A DNA stretch of 64,000 nucleotides from Panicum virgatum (Eukaryota; Streptophyta; Magnoliopsida; Poales; Poaceae), in assembly GCF_016808335.1 (NCBI RefSeq), contig NC_053146.1, positions 9,307,015-9,371,014 on the forward strand. Reading direction: 5' to 3'. The notes under the pieces are model-generated. The model saw only the letters and a program-made list of their open reading frames with translations, was not told the origin of the DNA and ran no database searches. The translations under genes and the position numbers were made by a program. Below, one piece after another: positions 11,918 to 24,159 of the stretch. Each line of letters opens with the position of its first letter. Position 1 is the first letter of the stretch.

Positions 11918-13197
11918 CCTCTACCACGAGGAAGCATCCCTAGAGCACGGATGAGACAATGCAGGTCCTCATGCTCTTGACACAACACTTCCAGTTGCAG
12001 AAGGCAATGGCTAGCATCCTGATGCATCCCATGCCCATATGATGGACAATCCAAACATGGAGCAAACCGGGGGATTAGTTGATGCATGATTGGGTCCTCT
12101 ATTTAGACTACTCCACATTTGGGTTTATTGTGTTAGCGTTATGAAATAATGTATACTTTGTCTCATGTGGTGTGTGTCATGTGGAAGCCAGTGGATGTCT
12201 CTATATATATCTGTGCACATCAATCTACATCCACCTAGTCGTCGAAATCCTACGCACTGTACTAGTGAAGAGTACGGCGCGGTAGAAGGAAGATCGTACA
12301 CGTCATAAATAATTGAACACTAATAACTCCTCACAGATCGTTGTCAACTATCGCTTATCCCCAGTATTTGGGCCAAGAAACAGTATAATAATAACTAGGT
12401 AGGATTATTGACAATCAAGACATCCTAACTAAAATTATTCTTGCACTTACTATCATCAAATTACACAAACCAGCCAGCTAGAAATGCATGGGTTAGTGAC
12501 TAGTTAGAAAAACTAATTGTTCTTTGCAGATTTAACAGTGGATGTCTTGCAACTCTTGAGGCTTCTCGTATGAAAAGAGCAGTAAAAACTTTGAAACAAA
12601 TAGTTATCCTCCTCTTGTCATGTAAAGAGCCCTAAAAGACAACGATTAGTTGGGCAGTGTGTAGTTGTTGTAGAAAAATATTGTGGCCTCTGTTGTTAAG
12701 GGCATATCTGCTATAAATACTATGTAATTTCAATTTGCAAATCCCATGTCCAATTGGGATCAGTTCTTGGTCGTTAGTGGTTTTGTCGCAGCAAAGTTGT
12801 CGTAATCGTCACATTACAGGGGAAAACAGAGCAGCGAGGAAAAGCCAGAGGAGTGCTGAGGACAGAGGAATGCAGAGATCATTTCTCCCATTCCTCACGT
12901 ACGGGCTGCAGGGGCTCCACCAGACCACCACCAAGTTCATTGCTTCATATTCGACGCTATGGGATCACACATGTCCACTTTGCAAAGACCCTTCGTTCAT
13001 GTGCAGGTCCACTACTCACTTTGTCATCTTCAATCCGAAGCACTTTGCAAAACATACAACTATTTGTGCAGCTCGGAAGAAGTTTCTAACACCACCGCTA
13101 GTGAGGGAACACATGATTGCCAGGACCTAGGATGAGAAAGCACAGCCAATGGCTTTGACGCAACAGAGCTGACCGTAGTGGCCGCTGGTTGGCATCA
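11918..13197. repeat. Low-copy repeat, right part of copy 1
   Basis: It resumes the sequence interrupted at 1128: CTACCACGAGGAAGCATCC matches the uninterrupted version at about 22160. From about 12250 it matches 20185-20955 and then 21370-21600, and it matches the inverted copy at 23238-24152. No frame is conserved between copies: the 131-codon frame at 12735 is broken in the others. No gene is supported. Confidence 0.7.
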
Positions 13198-13990
13198 GTT
13201 AGCCGATCTAGTATGTAGATCGATTTGGGATAGAAAGGAAAAGAAGATTCGGTCATGAATCAAAGAAACAGAGACACAGAAAGAATCACATCGATCACGG
13301 ATCGAAAGACAAAAGAAAAGAAGAGATCTGACCTGATCTTTAATCCTAACCCTAAACAAGGGGCCGCGGGTACCTATCTGGATCCGCGCCCAACCACCGC
13401 CGTGTGGTAAGGCAGGCAGAGGCGCCGGTTCCTCGGCGCCCGCACCGCCATCGTGCGGAAAAGGACCTCAGAGCCACCGGTTTTCGCCGGTGTGTCACCG
13501 CCTCAGGGCGGGACATCAACGCGAGCACCTGAGCCGCCGCCGTCTCGCTTGGACGTGCGCGAGAGCTCTGCGTCCAGGGTGCTGTCAACGGCCCGCTCGA
13601 CGGCGGTGCGCTCACCATCCGGCAAGCACGCGCGCCGGCGAGGGAGCCGTGGCAGCGCCGGCGCCTCCTCCCCCGGCAGCCACGGGCCACCGCTCGGGCC
13701 ACCGCCTCCATACGGGAGAGAGAAAGGGGAGGAGAAAATGAATGCTAGGGTTTGGGGGGCAACCCGCCGGCTGGTTTTGTTCCCGCGTGGATAACGGGCG
13801 GCCGTCAGATGCCGATCGACGGCCAGGATTGGCCGACCGCAGCTGGGCCAGCTTTCGGCCCAGGCGGGCGAGATTTTTCCCGGCCCAGGCCCACGCTGTG
13901 GCCTGGGACGCGGAGGCACTGTGCGCCGAGCAGGCCTTGGGCCATTTTCAGGACCAGGCCGAGAGCACAGTAGAGAAAAGAGCTCAGTTT
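13198..13990. other. GC-rich LTR-like segment of unknown element
   Basis: It lies exactly where the repeat copy is interrupted, and begins AGTTAGCCGATC. It is GC-rich, with open frames on both strands. Read on the minus strand it looks like the promoter and leader half of a plant LTR (a GC-rich block, an AACCCTAGC stretch near 13750, then a T-rich leader at 13200-13340). It does not match the 3' LTR at 17807-18241, so it may be a separate insertion or a diverged remnant. No protein is recognised. Confidence 0.35.
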
Positions 13991-15700
13991 TTTTTTTCTC
14001 ATTTTCAGAAGCTTTTCTTTATTGATGAATTTTGTATAGAATTTGATCTCTATTCAATTTTGCACCAACGTGCATATTGTTTAGAGAATAAATGAGTAAA
14101 GTAATACTTCTGAATATGGAATTTTCATGTTTCCACAGCAAAGTAAATGTCTCAACCTCTATTTAAATTAGAATCAATGGGACAATTTAAATAGAGGAGA
14201 AGAAATATATTGGTTTAAAGTTAATTATGATATTGTTATTTTCTGACTAATGTTGATGATAACAATATTATAATTTTATTGTGATTTTAAGTTCAATGTT
14301 AATTCTCTGACATTTTTGCATCAAAGTGATTAACTTTTCAGAGACTAGAGAAAGACAAAGAAAAGCTTATGAAAGAAAGAAATGTTCTCCGCTGCAATAA
14401 AGAAAGATTAACTCAGATGAGTGTTTCCCTGCGGGAAAAGGGAGCCTGTAAGTTTAAGGTTAAAAAAAGCTTCCGCTGTTGTAAGTCAAAGAAAGATTGT
14501 TTTGGCACCATTTTGCTATTGTAAGTGTCAAGTTGAGCATTAGTTTGCTCTTAAAAGAAACGAAATTTAAAGTTTATTATGATGTTGTCATTTTCTGACC
14601 AAAGTTGATGATGACAATATTATAATTTTTATTCTAGTCATGTGTTCTATTTCTGCCCAACGGTGATATAGAATTGAAAGTAAAGGAAAGTTGACCAACA
14701 TTAAATTAAGATATACAATTCTTCCCAAGTAGAGAGAAATTAACAAACAAAAGTTGATTCCGATCAACGTTACAGATAAAGTTTTGAGGTTACTCAGCTG
14801 TATAGTTGAGATTAAGAAAGAAAAGTGCTTGTTCCATTCTGACTTTTAGTTGATATGAAAAAGAGATGCAACTTATTCGGAAAGTTTTTTTTGGTTTTTC
14901 TCTCACTAAAGTTTTGTAATATAGAGATTTGTTAAATTTTCTGATTAAATTAGAACCAACGGGAAGATTTAATCAGAAAATAAAGTATATATGCATATTT
15001 TAGTCATTGTGACCAAAGTTTCTTCGTCCTTCAACAACAGCAAAAATAATGATTGAAATGAGTTTGATGCATGTTCAATTTGACCAACATTGAATTAAAC
15101 ATGTATTACCAATGCATTTAATGTTTTATACTACATGTCGGAAAAGGTTTTGGCACTTGTGCCATTCATATCTTGCATGGCAGGGAAAGTTTTTGTCATG
15201 ACTCACGTGCGACATGAGTATCACATAAAAGTGAAGAAGTCTGGGGGAGCCTTTTAAGCTATCCCAGCAATACTCATGCACTTCAATAGTGTCATGTTGG
15301 ATAGTGACTTTAAAATAGTCGAAGGACAAAACAAAGTGGTATATGAACCAAAAGTCAAGAATGCAAGCATGACTTGCAAAGGTATAGCAATATGAAGAAC
15401 TCTGATGAGTTCTTAAAAGTGTAACAATATGAAGAACTCTGATGAGCTCTTGATGAAATGAGGAAATGATACTCCCATTGTTTTGCATGACTTGATCATG
15501 TGAATAAACTAAGTAATGAAAGACTCCTCGTTTCGCAAGTGTTAAAAATAATTTCGAAATTATGGCAGCAAAGTTTGTGCCATATTTCGAGGGGGAGAAA
15601 GATTAGAAAGACAAGAAAGATTAAAATTTAAAAGAAATTTCCCCTTAAAGTTAAATGCGATGCATTTTAAAGCAAGAGTGATCTATTAAAGAAGAATTTG
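13991..15700 (+). other. AT-rich internal part of decayed Copia element
   Basis: No open frame of note is present. The stretch 14140-15030 contains several imperfect inverted repeats built around CCAACGG or CAAAGTTGAT cores, for example TTTCTGCCCAACGGTGATA near 14650. By position it should cover gag and integrase of the element whose reverse transcriptase follows, but no domain is recognisable. Confidence 0.4.
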
Positions 15701-15819
15701 ACCGTAAAGGGAGTACAACGGTCATGACATTAATACCCCAACCATAGAAATAAGAAGAGATTTCTGAAGGTTTTCAGGTTCAACAGAAAGAAAAGATAGT
15801 TGAGCCTCAAAGTAACCGA

Positions 15820-17660
15820 AAAGAAAAGATGGTGGTTAAAACACCCTATGAGGCTTGGAAAGACCAAACCCAAACAAAAGCTAGAAGATATTTCATCTTT
15901 ACAATAGATGGGATAATATGGGGGAGCAAAGTATGTCGAGAACTAAGGCTTGAAGAGAAGTGGAACCGTACGTTCACTCCAATGTTTCAAACACTACAAT
16001 ATGATAGAAGTTGAGCTGACAATTGTCTTTTGTCATTAAAGAGCGGCAATAGCCCCAGACAGCAAGCAATATGTCTAGCCATCTATTGTTAAAGGATAAG
16101 AAATGTACGTAAGTGAAGAAGTACAAATGAAGGTGATTCCACCTCGTTTGGAGAAGTCATGAGAGGCGCTCATTCATCGAAGTGGCAAGAAGCCATGGAA
16201 GATGTCATGAGACAAGTTCCAAAATTATTTTGGAACATAGAATAAGTTCCTAACGGAGCCAATACAGTAGGCTATAATGGGTCTATAAGATTAGAATGTG
16301 ACTCTAGAGGGAATTGGAAAGTTGCTAAGCGCGATTTGTAGCAAAAGACTTTATGCAAAGAAAAAGGATAAGTTATGATGAGACATTCTTGTAGTCTCAT
16401 GAAAGGATTCTTTTACAATTATAATGACACTGGTAGTATACCACTTTTAGAATTGTATCAGATGGATGTTGGAGCAATATCTCCCAACGGAGATTTGTAC
16501 AAGAAAGTATGCACATGGCATAACCAAATGGTTTTTGTTATGGAAAGAAAAGAATATTAGGATACCACCTGATGAAATTAGATCACAAAACAGTGGTAAG
16601 TTTTGTGAGAACAAAGAAAACTTTTGGATTTTAAGTAAAGATAAATGCAAGATGATAAATTGGAAATATGTAAAGATGGGAAATACCTTTCCCGCAAGGT
16701 TCAAATAAGAAGGTTATTATGACCTCTAGTTTTGATAAGAAAAATCTCAGTGAAGACCCATTCGCTCTAGAAATGGAAACTCACTGGGACAAAGGAAAAG
16801 GGGTATTAGGAATATCACAAAGAGCATACTTAAAAAAGAATTCTAAAGAAATATAGTATGCATGCAAGGAAGACTACGCCTGTCCTATTGTCAAGGGTAA
16901 TAATTTTGGAATTTTCAGTATTCCAGGAACCAATGTGAGATCGATCGAAAGAAAAAGGGTTCCATGTGCTTCAGCTGTTGGAAGCAAAATTAGTGCTCAA
17001 AAGAATTTACCCTGACATAGCTCAAGTATCCGGGATATTTTGGCAGAAGTCCAGTCCAGCAATAGATCACCGGAATGGAGTTATAGAATGTTTTGCAATT
17101 TTGCAAAGCATTGTCAGCCTCATGCTAAGTAAAAAAGGAACATGTACTCTCAAAAGGTTGTGAGTAGAAATAATTAAGTTCTGGCGAGATGTTTAGTGAA
17201 GCCCACAGTAGTAGCTAACACTCGCGCTTGGAGTTTTATTGTGGAAAAGCTCTAAAGCAAAGTAGTTGTGATATCATGGGTTATGTATACCCAAAGTTTA
17301 GCATAATATGAGGCTACAGGACAGGCAAAATGGTTGATAAAACCTTTATCCGGAATTGATAATGGTAGACAACAATAATATACCATTCAAATGTTTTCAT
17401 TCCTATGGCAATATGTAAGTGTGCTGCCAAACACATTGACGATGAGTTATATGTTGCAAAGGAGAAAATCCAGAATCATATGAAATCATTGAGCACCAAA
17501 GTATCAAGCAAGTGCTTGCGGATCCGCTTACCAAAAGCCTACCGCCCAAGTCTACATGGGTTTTACGGGAGGCTTATGATTTCTGGATTACTAAAAGGCC
17601 CAAAGAAAGGTTAAGGTTTTGTTTCAATACAGAAATGTGTATTGTGGCTGTTAATCTGAG
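15820..17660 (+). pseudogene. Copia pol remnant (integrase end, RT, RNase H), heavily decayed
   Basis: Fragments in all frames match the Copia order. KTPYEAWKDQ at about 15838 corresponds to the integrase C-terminal TPYEAW motif. A stretch at about 16370-16560 with LYQMDVG and NGDLYKKV corresponds to the reverse transcriptase block that precedes YxDD. A segment near 17010 with PDIAQVSG corresponds to the end of reverse transcriptase. The stretch 17420-17560 with AKHIDDELYV and LADPLTKSLPP is the RNase H C-terminus. Many stops and frameshifts separate these pieces, so no product is possible. It is much older than the Copia element at 1129-11917 and has a different sequence. Confidence 0.75.
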
Positions 17661-17793
17661 AATAAGTGATAACTGTCATGATGAGGCACGCCCTACGTAC
17701 CGATCTGCAATGAGATGAGGACCAAGAGCAGAGCAAGTAAAGAAAAAGTAAAGAGTTAAGTTCAAGTTGAATAGTTAAAGTACAAAGGTGATA

Positions 17794-17806
17794 TCAAGGG
17801 GGAGAA
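17794..17806 (+). other. Polypurine tract of decayed Copia element
   Basis: CAAGGGGGAGAA ends directly before TGTTAG, the LTR start. Confidence 0.75.
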
Positions 17807-18241
17807 TGTTAGTTTGATCTCCACCGGGCCAGTCCAACTACTGGGCCGAACCTTGACTCGTGTCCTGATCGGGGACGCCCAGCCCAAGATGAGGCTGGTG
17901 GGCCCCCTTCGCCCAGCCCTATAAAGAGGAGGTGGGAACTAGCGGCCCGAAACATGAGGTTTCCCCGCCGTCAGTTCCCCACCGCCCATAACCCTAATCC
18001 AATCTAGAGAAGGACTGTCAGCGACGGGAAGCACCACCGGCGCCGCCCTCCACAGCTCCGGCGACCCGCTGTGTCAACGGCCCTCACCGACATGCCATCG
18101 CCACCGCGACGCCTCTGCGCCCCGCGTCGCTGCCTAGAGCAGTCCTTCCTCAACGAACCAGTGATGGCCAGGTCGAGTCCCTCAAGAATCAGTGAGTACT
18201 CCCACTTGATCTACTGCTAGTTGATCCAAAATATTCTAACA
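17807..18241 (+). repeat. 3' LTR of decayed Copia element
   Basis: This 435-bp segment starts TGTTAG and ends CTAACA, a perfect 6-bp terminal inverted repeat. A TATA-like box CCTATAAAGAGG lies at 17919-17930. After 18241 the low-copy repeat resumes (GCCTGAATTTCC corresponds to about 21769). No matching 5' LTR was found near 13198, so the target duplication could not be confirmed. Confidence 0.75.
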
Positions 18242-18565
18242 GGAATGATTCAAAATTAAAATATAGCTCGAGCCTGAATTTCCAAAGCTTAAAGAAGTGG
18301 ATATCTTCGAGTTTATTTTGTTATTTGGAACCTCTGGCTATGGTTTAGCCCCAACCATAATCGAGCCTTTATATACTATTCGGATAGATGCTTTTTTTTT
18401 CAATAGGTCCCTTACGTACTGTTTACTCTGAAGGGGACATACACATATGGAGACACTCAGGGGAGAAAATGGGGCAGGCTGGGCCCACCTAGAACGGCAA
18501 GCTTCACTCTAGGGGAAATTCTGAAAACTCAAAATTGCGGTGGCCCCTTCACCCTGATGTCATCG
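18242..18565. repeat. Low-copy repeat fragment
   Basis: It matches about 21733-22020, including CACATATGGAGACACTCAGG and the segment with GGCAAGCTTCACTCTAGG. It ends at CATCG (18561-18565), the target duplication of the following solo LTR. No coding capacity is evident. Confidence 0.65.
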
Positions 18566-18981
18566 TGTCACGCCTGTTTTTTTTTAAAAAAAAGAAAACC
18601 GAATGCATAACTATATGTATACCAGGATCAAGTTTCATATATATATATAGTAATGTCATAATGGTAAAATGAGTAACAATGTCACGTAAAATAGACATAC
18701 AACGATTAAAAAATCTATCAGAGATACACAACTTCAATTGGAAACGACGGCTCCACACTTCACAGGTAATCGACCGGGGGTTGCATGCACCTAGAACTCA
18801 GACAATAAATTATTTTAATCTCGTGAAAATGTTCTCGAACTTTCCATTAAATGAGTTTAGCTTTTAGAAAGATGAGAATAATTACCAGAAAAATCTGGAA
18901 AATTCTCGAGAAACTCAAAAGATGGATAATTATATTTGAAAAGATATTCACAACCCAAAATTGAAACTTTGGGGTGTGACA
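18566..18981 (-). mobile_element. Solo LTR, 416 bp
   Basis: It begins TGTCACGCC and ends GGGTGTGACA, and is flanked by CATCG at 18561-18565 and 18982-18986. It encodes no protein. Read on the minus strand it begins TGTCACACCCCAAAG, a common start for grass Gypsy LTRs, so minus orientation is favoured. A short non-autonomous LTR element cannot be excluded. Confidence 0.8.
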
Positions 18982-18986
18982 CATCG

Positions 18987-20184
18987 GCATCAACCCACCA
19001 GTGTGAATCTCGGAAACCTCGTCACAGTCTGCACGATGAGATGATGGTTGCCTATGCTGCATGTCTTCTAGGAAGTTTCCTATCCTAGTGGGTGCCTCAT
19101 ATCTCCACACATGCTCGTAGCGGGTGCTTTGGTCATTTTGACATGGATGTATCCTGTATCTTGTTGGAAGGTGATGATGTACTGCTCTTTTATTAATGTA
19201 TATATGGTAAAGTTATGAAAACAGCTATTTTTCTTTAAGGTTGTGGTACCGTGGCAGTAACAGATTGCTGCCAGCCTGCCTTGTGAATTGTGATGACCTG
19301 CAGGACATAACTGTTGCAGAGCATTTGTAGGATGAATGCCCCGGCTCATGGCAACTTCAATTCAGGTCGCATCAGGTCTCATCCCTGTGGAACACACGGC
19401 CAGAGAGCCGACTCATAACGTTCAGGAACTGGCACCGAGAAGCAGCTGCATAGAATGATCTTGTGATTTCATCGAGAGACCATGGCGGCATGCTGAACAG
19501 GGTAGGAACTCAAATTCATGAGGTGCAACGGAATAGCCATGCCAGTCACCGTAGATGTTAGCGCTGGTTGCTCACTGCTGTCCTGACGCATCCCAAACCA
19601 ATAAAACTAACCAATTGGTGATGGTGAACAGACTGGACAGAGCGATTCACTTCACTTTGTGCCATTCTTCCATGGATGAGCGGAGCCCCTTCTGTGGCAT
19701 GTGTCAGGGCATTGCCGCAACTTAGCTTTTATAGGCTACAGGTGCATTGATCACATAATATGAAATGCAGATGTAGCTTGCGCAAACATAATTATGCCTT
19801 TACTACTGCACAAAAGGGGGGACTTCTGAGCATTATAAGCACCTACCATTTGACGATATAAAATTTATTTTAGCATTATAAATAAGGTATTACAGTGTCA
19901 GGGTAAGGCTTGACTGAGCTCGCTAGGAGATGCCAGCTGGACTGCTTTCTTAAGTGAATGGAACAAGAATTACTAAAGTATTAATTCCTTCAATTTCCAT
20001 TTCCTTCAAAACTATGGACCTTTGACATGCTACAAATTTGTGTCAAGCTGCACCAATCAAGTGTTGAACTGATGAAGAGTTCTTTAGATTTATTTATCAG
20101 ACATGTGGCGAGACAGCACTTCACCAACAAGGATGAAAACAATGATGAAAGGCATATGAAAATTTACTTGTTTCAACTCTTGGT
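18987..20184. other. Intergenic, no gene seen
   Basis: About 1.2 kb of unique-looking sequence has no supported frame. It contains CTGTCCTGACGCATCCCAAACC near 19580, a relative of the CTGATGCATCCC motif that recurs in the low-copy repeat, so it is probably a more diverged relative of the repeat. Confidence 0.4.
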
Positions 20185-23100
20185 ACTAGTGAAGAGTACG
20201 GTGTGGTAGAAGGAATATCGTATACGTAGTAAATAATTGATCACTAATAACTCCTCACAGATCGTTATCAACTAACGCTTATCCCCAGTATTTGGGCCAA
20301 GAAACAGTAGAATAATAACTAGGTTGGATTATTGACAATCAAGACATCCTAACTAAATTTTTTCTTGCACTTACTATCATGTTATGCTATAAGAAAAATT
20401 TCCTATTCATACCATTAAAGAACATCATCAAATTACACAAACCAGCTAGCTAGAAATGCATGGGTTAGTGACTAGTTAGAAAAACTAATTGTTCTTTGCT
20501 GATCTCACAGTGGATGTCTTGCATTTGAGATCATGTTTCCATGAAAAACTTTCCAATTTACACAAGCTAATATGGCAACTCTTGAGGCTTCTGGTATGAA
20601 AAGAGCAGTAAAAACTTTGAAACAAATAGTTATCCTCCTCGTCATGTAAAGAGCCCTGGAAGACTATGGTTAATTGGGCAGTGCGTAGTTGTTGTAGAAA
20701 AATATTGTGGCCTCTACTGTTAAGGGCATAGCTGCTATAAATACTATGTAATTTCAATATGCAAATCCCATGTCCAATTGGGATCAGTTCTTGGACGTTA
20801 GTGGTTTTGTCGCAGCAAAGTTGTTGGTAATTGTTGCATTACAGGGGAAAGCAGAGCAGCGAGGAAAAGCTAGAGGAGTGCTGAGGACAGAAAAATGCAG
20901 AGATCATTTCCCCCATTCCTGACGTAGGGGCAGGGGCTTCACCACCAAGTTCATTGCTCTGTTTCTCTATTTCAGCTCCCAGAGGACAGAAATGTGCACA
21001 GCGTCTAACCTGAAGCAGTCCAAAGAACACAACACTTCGTGCAACATCGAGCTCTGTTCTGATGCTTTGTCCTCTGCCATTATCTAGTTTCTGAATAAAT
21101 ATAGTTCTACCGGATAATTAATTTTTCTGTAATGTGCTAATTCATCTCTGTGTTGTACGATTGATTGACGATATGATAAATCTATTTAATCACAGACAAG
21201 ATCTGGAATTTCTACCATAATCCTGCTAACACCACTTCTACAATGCATGGGCCTTATGGCTGGCTATGTCCATGATCCCTGCCTATATTGGTGCCTCAAC
21301 AATGTAAGCAGTAAGCAACATATTTGTTCGGATAGAACATTGCAGATGTAGGTCACCAGGAGAGTCTAGGATCACACATGTCCACTTTGCAAAGACTCTT
21401 TGTTCATATGCAGGTCCACTACTCACTTTGTCATCTTCAATCTGAAGCACTTTGCAAAACATCCAACTCTTTGTGCTGCTCAGAAGCAGTATTATCACCA
21501 TCGCTAGTGAGGAAGCACATGATTGCCAGGAACAAGGATGAGAAAGCTCAGCCAGTGGCTGCATTCACGCAATAGTGCTGACCATAGTGGGCGCGGTTGG
21601 CATCCTGAGGCATCCCACTCCAATAGTCATCCTATGTATCGGCGGCGAGCACAATCAACTAGTTTCTTTGTGGCACCACCGAAGTCATCAATGTACACAA
21701 GATAACCAATTAAACCCTCCAATGTACAATGATGGGAATGTTTCAAAGAAGATGGAAATATTCCTGGAGCCTGAATTTCCCAAGCTTGAAGAAGTGGATG
21801 TCTTCGAGTTGTGTGATTTCGAACCTCTGTCCATGGTTTAGCCCCGACCTTAACTATCCGGATAGGTGCTTTTCTCAATAGCTCCCTCATTGTTTATTCT
21901 AAAGAGGACACATACACATATGGAGACACTCAGGGGAGAAAGTGGGGCTGGCTGGGCCACCTAGGACGGCAAGCTTCACTCTAGGGGAAATTCTGAAAGT
22001 GAGAGGGATAGCATGCTGTACCGGCCGAACTGAGGGTGGAAGCCCTTTATGGAGCTGCGCATTCGTGGTGTTCCATGGCCGCCCCTCCGTAGCCCCAACA
22101 GGCCACCCAGTTCTCAGCGATCCTGATGAGGGCCTTGGGCAGATCAAGATGTGGATCCTCTACTACGAGGAAGCATCCATTAGCACGGATGAGACAACAC
22201 AGCAGTTCATGTTCCTTAGACAACACTTCCACTGGCAAAAGACTACGGCTAGCATCCTGATGCATCCCACGGCCAGATGATCAATCCAAACATGGAGGAA
22301 TTAGACCGAGCGAACTCGAGTCTATTGTGTCAATAGTGTAGTGACTATGTATCATGTCATGTGAAAGCCAGCAGATGCCTTTATATATCTTTGCATATTA
22401 AATACTTGTGAAGAGTATGGCACCGGTAGTAAATATATCTCTTGGATATCCTCTGTTTTCTTATGGGCACTACCAGAGTCCTAAAGACGGTGGACCATTA
22501 GTTTCTAGCTACTTTAATCAATAATAAGATACCATCCACTCATTAGTCTTCTGAATTTTAGTTGTTACTTTATGCAAGTTAAAGATGAACCGGGAATTGA
22601 CATTGTTAGCATTATCATAAACTCATTGGTGCTGCTTATAGGAACTGAAATGAATAAGTTTGAAACAAATTTAAGGATGACTGAATAAATGGTTCTCAGT
22701 TCTCACTATGAAATTTTTCTTCTTTAACATGGACAACCAAATCCTGAATTTGACAATGCAGGTTTTATTCCATTCAAATTTTGTCCGTCTGAAACTACTG
22801 AAGAACATGCTGATGGGGGGAAAGAAGGTTGGCAACCACCATAGACTTCATCACCACATCATGTTTTACCATGGGCTGATGAGACCTGTTCCACAAGTAG
22901 CAATTTTAAGCCTTGCAAGAGGCGACAAATTTTGCAACTTTCAAAAAGAGTATTTGGTGTGGCAAACTGGTGATTCAGCAGGAGACCGCATCATATCATG
23001 TACGGACCAGCACGATCGTGCGGTGGGATGCCCTGACCCCCCTGTGTTGCTCGAGCTCCGGTCCCGGCTGCCCTTCACCGCCGTCCACCGCACGGTCCAT

Positions 23101-23237
23101 CGGCCACAGCACCTCCACGGCAGCTCTCCGTCGACACTTGACGCCCGTGTACCTGCAATCCAAAGACCAAGCGCACGATCACACCGCACAGTTGACAATT
23201 CACTCATCACAAGCAGGATAGAGTACTCAACATTCCT
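20185..23237. repeat. Low-copy repeat, copy 2 (least interrupted)
   Basis: It contains in order the blocks found scattered in copy 1: 20185-20955 (matches 12250-12960), 21370-21600 (matches 12965-13197), 21733-22020 (matches 18242-18540), 22130-22300 (contains the empty site for the Copia element) and 22705-23040 (matches 720-1080). A stretch of about 400 bp at 20956-21368 is absent from the other copies and is probably an insertion. Frames here (for example 22708-23259, 183 codons) are not preserved in the other copies. The identity of the ancestral sequence is unknown. Confidence 0.7.
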
Positions 23238-24152
23238 CATTGTACATTTGAGGGTTTAATTGGTGATGTTGTGTGCACTGATGACTTCGGTGGTGCCAGA
23301 AAGAAACTAGTTTTTGTGCTCACCGCCGATAAATAGGATAACTATGGGAGTGGGATGCATCAGGATGCCAACAAGCGCCCACTACGGTCAGCACTGGTGT
23401 GTGAAAGCAACTGCCTGTGCTTTCTCATCCTGTTCCTGGCAATCATGTTTTTCCTTACTCACTAGCGGTGGTGTTAAAAGCGCTTCTGAGCTGCACACCA
23501 ATAGTTGGATGTTTTGCAAAGTGCTTCAGATTGAAGATGACAAAGTTAACAGTGGACCTGCACATGAACGAAGGGTCTTTGAAAAGTGGACACGTGTGAT
23601 CCCATAGCGTCGAATCTGGAGCGATGAACTTGGTGGTGGTCCAGTGGAGCCCCTGCAGCCCATATGGGGAAATGGGGGAAATGATCTCTGCATTCCTCTG
23701 TCCTTAGCACTCCTCTGGCTTTTCCTCGCTGCTCTGTTTTCCCTTGTAATGCGACGATTACCGACAACTTTGCTGCGACAAAACCACTAATGAGCAAGAA
23801 CTGATCCCAATTGGACATGGGATTTGCATATTGAAATTGCATAGTATTTATAGCAGCTATGCCCTTAACAATAGAGTGCACAATATGTTTCTACAACTAC
23901 GCACTGCCCAACTAATCATAGTCTTTCAGGGCTCTTTACATGACAAGAGGAGGATAACTATTTGTTTCAAAGTTTTTTACTGCTCCTTTCATACCAGAAG
24001 CCTCAAGAGATGCCATATTAGCTTGTGTACATTGGATACTTTTTCATGGAAACATGATCTCAAATGCAACACATCCACTGTTAAATCTGCAAAGAACAAT
24101 TAGTTTTTCTAACTAGTCACTAACCCATTCATTTCTAGATAGCTGGTTTGTG
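23238..24152 (-). repeat. Low-copy repeat, inverted copy 3
   Basis: It is the reverse complement of the blocks around 12480-13190 and 20440-21720, for example GACTTCGGTGGTGCCA at 23283 against the complement near 21680. It lacks the extra 400 bp seen in copy 2. It breaks off at 24152, where Gypsy sequence begins. With copy 2 it forms a large imperfect inverted repeat. Confidence 0.75.
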
Positions 24153-24159
24153 AGGTCCC

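Noticed and set aside
13352..14095. Overlapping frames of 83-138 codons on both strands
   Set aside because: Open frames here follow from high GC content. No motif is visible, and the segment is LTR-like.
22708..23259. 183-codon open frame
   Set aside because: The duplicate at 720-1080 has indels that break the frame, and the protein has no recognisable features.
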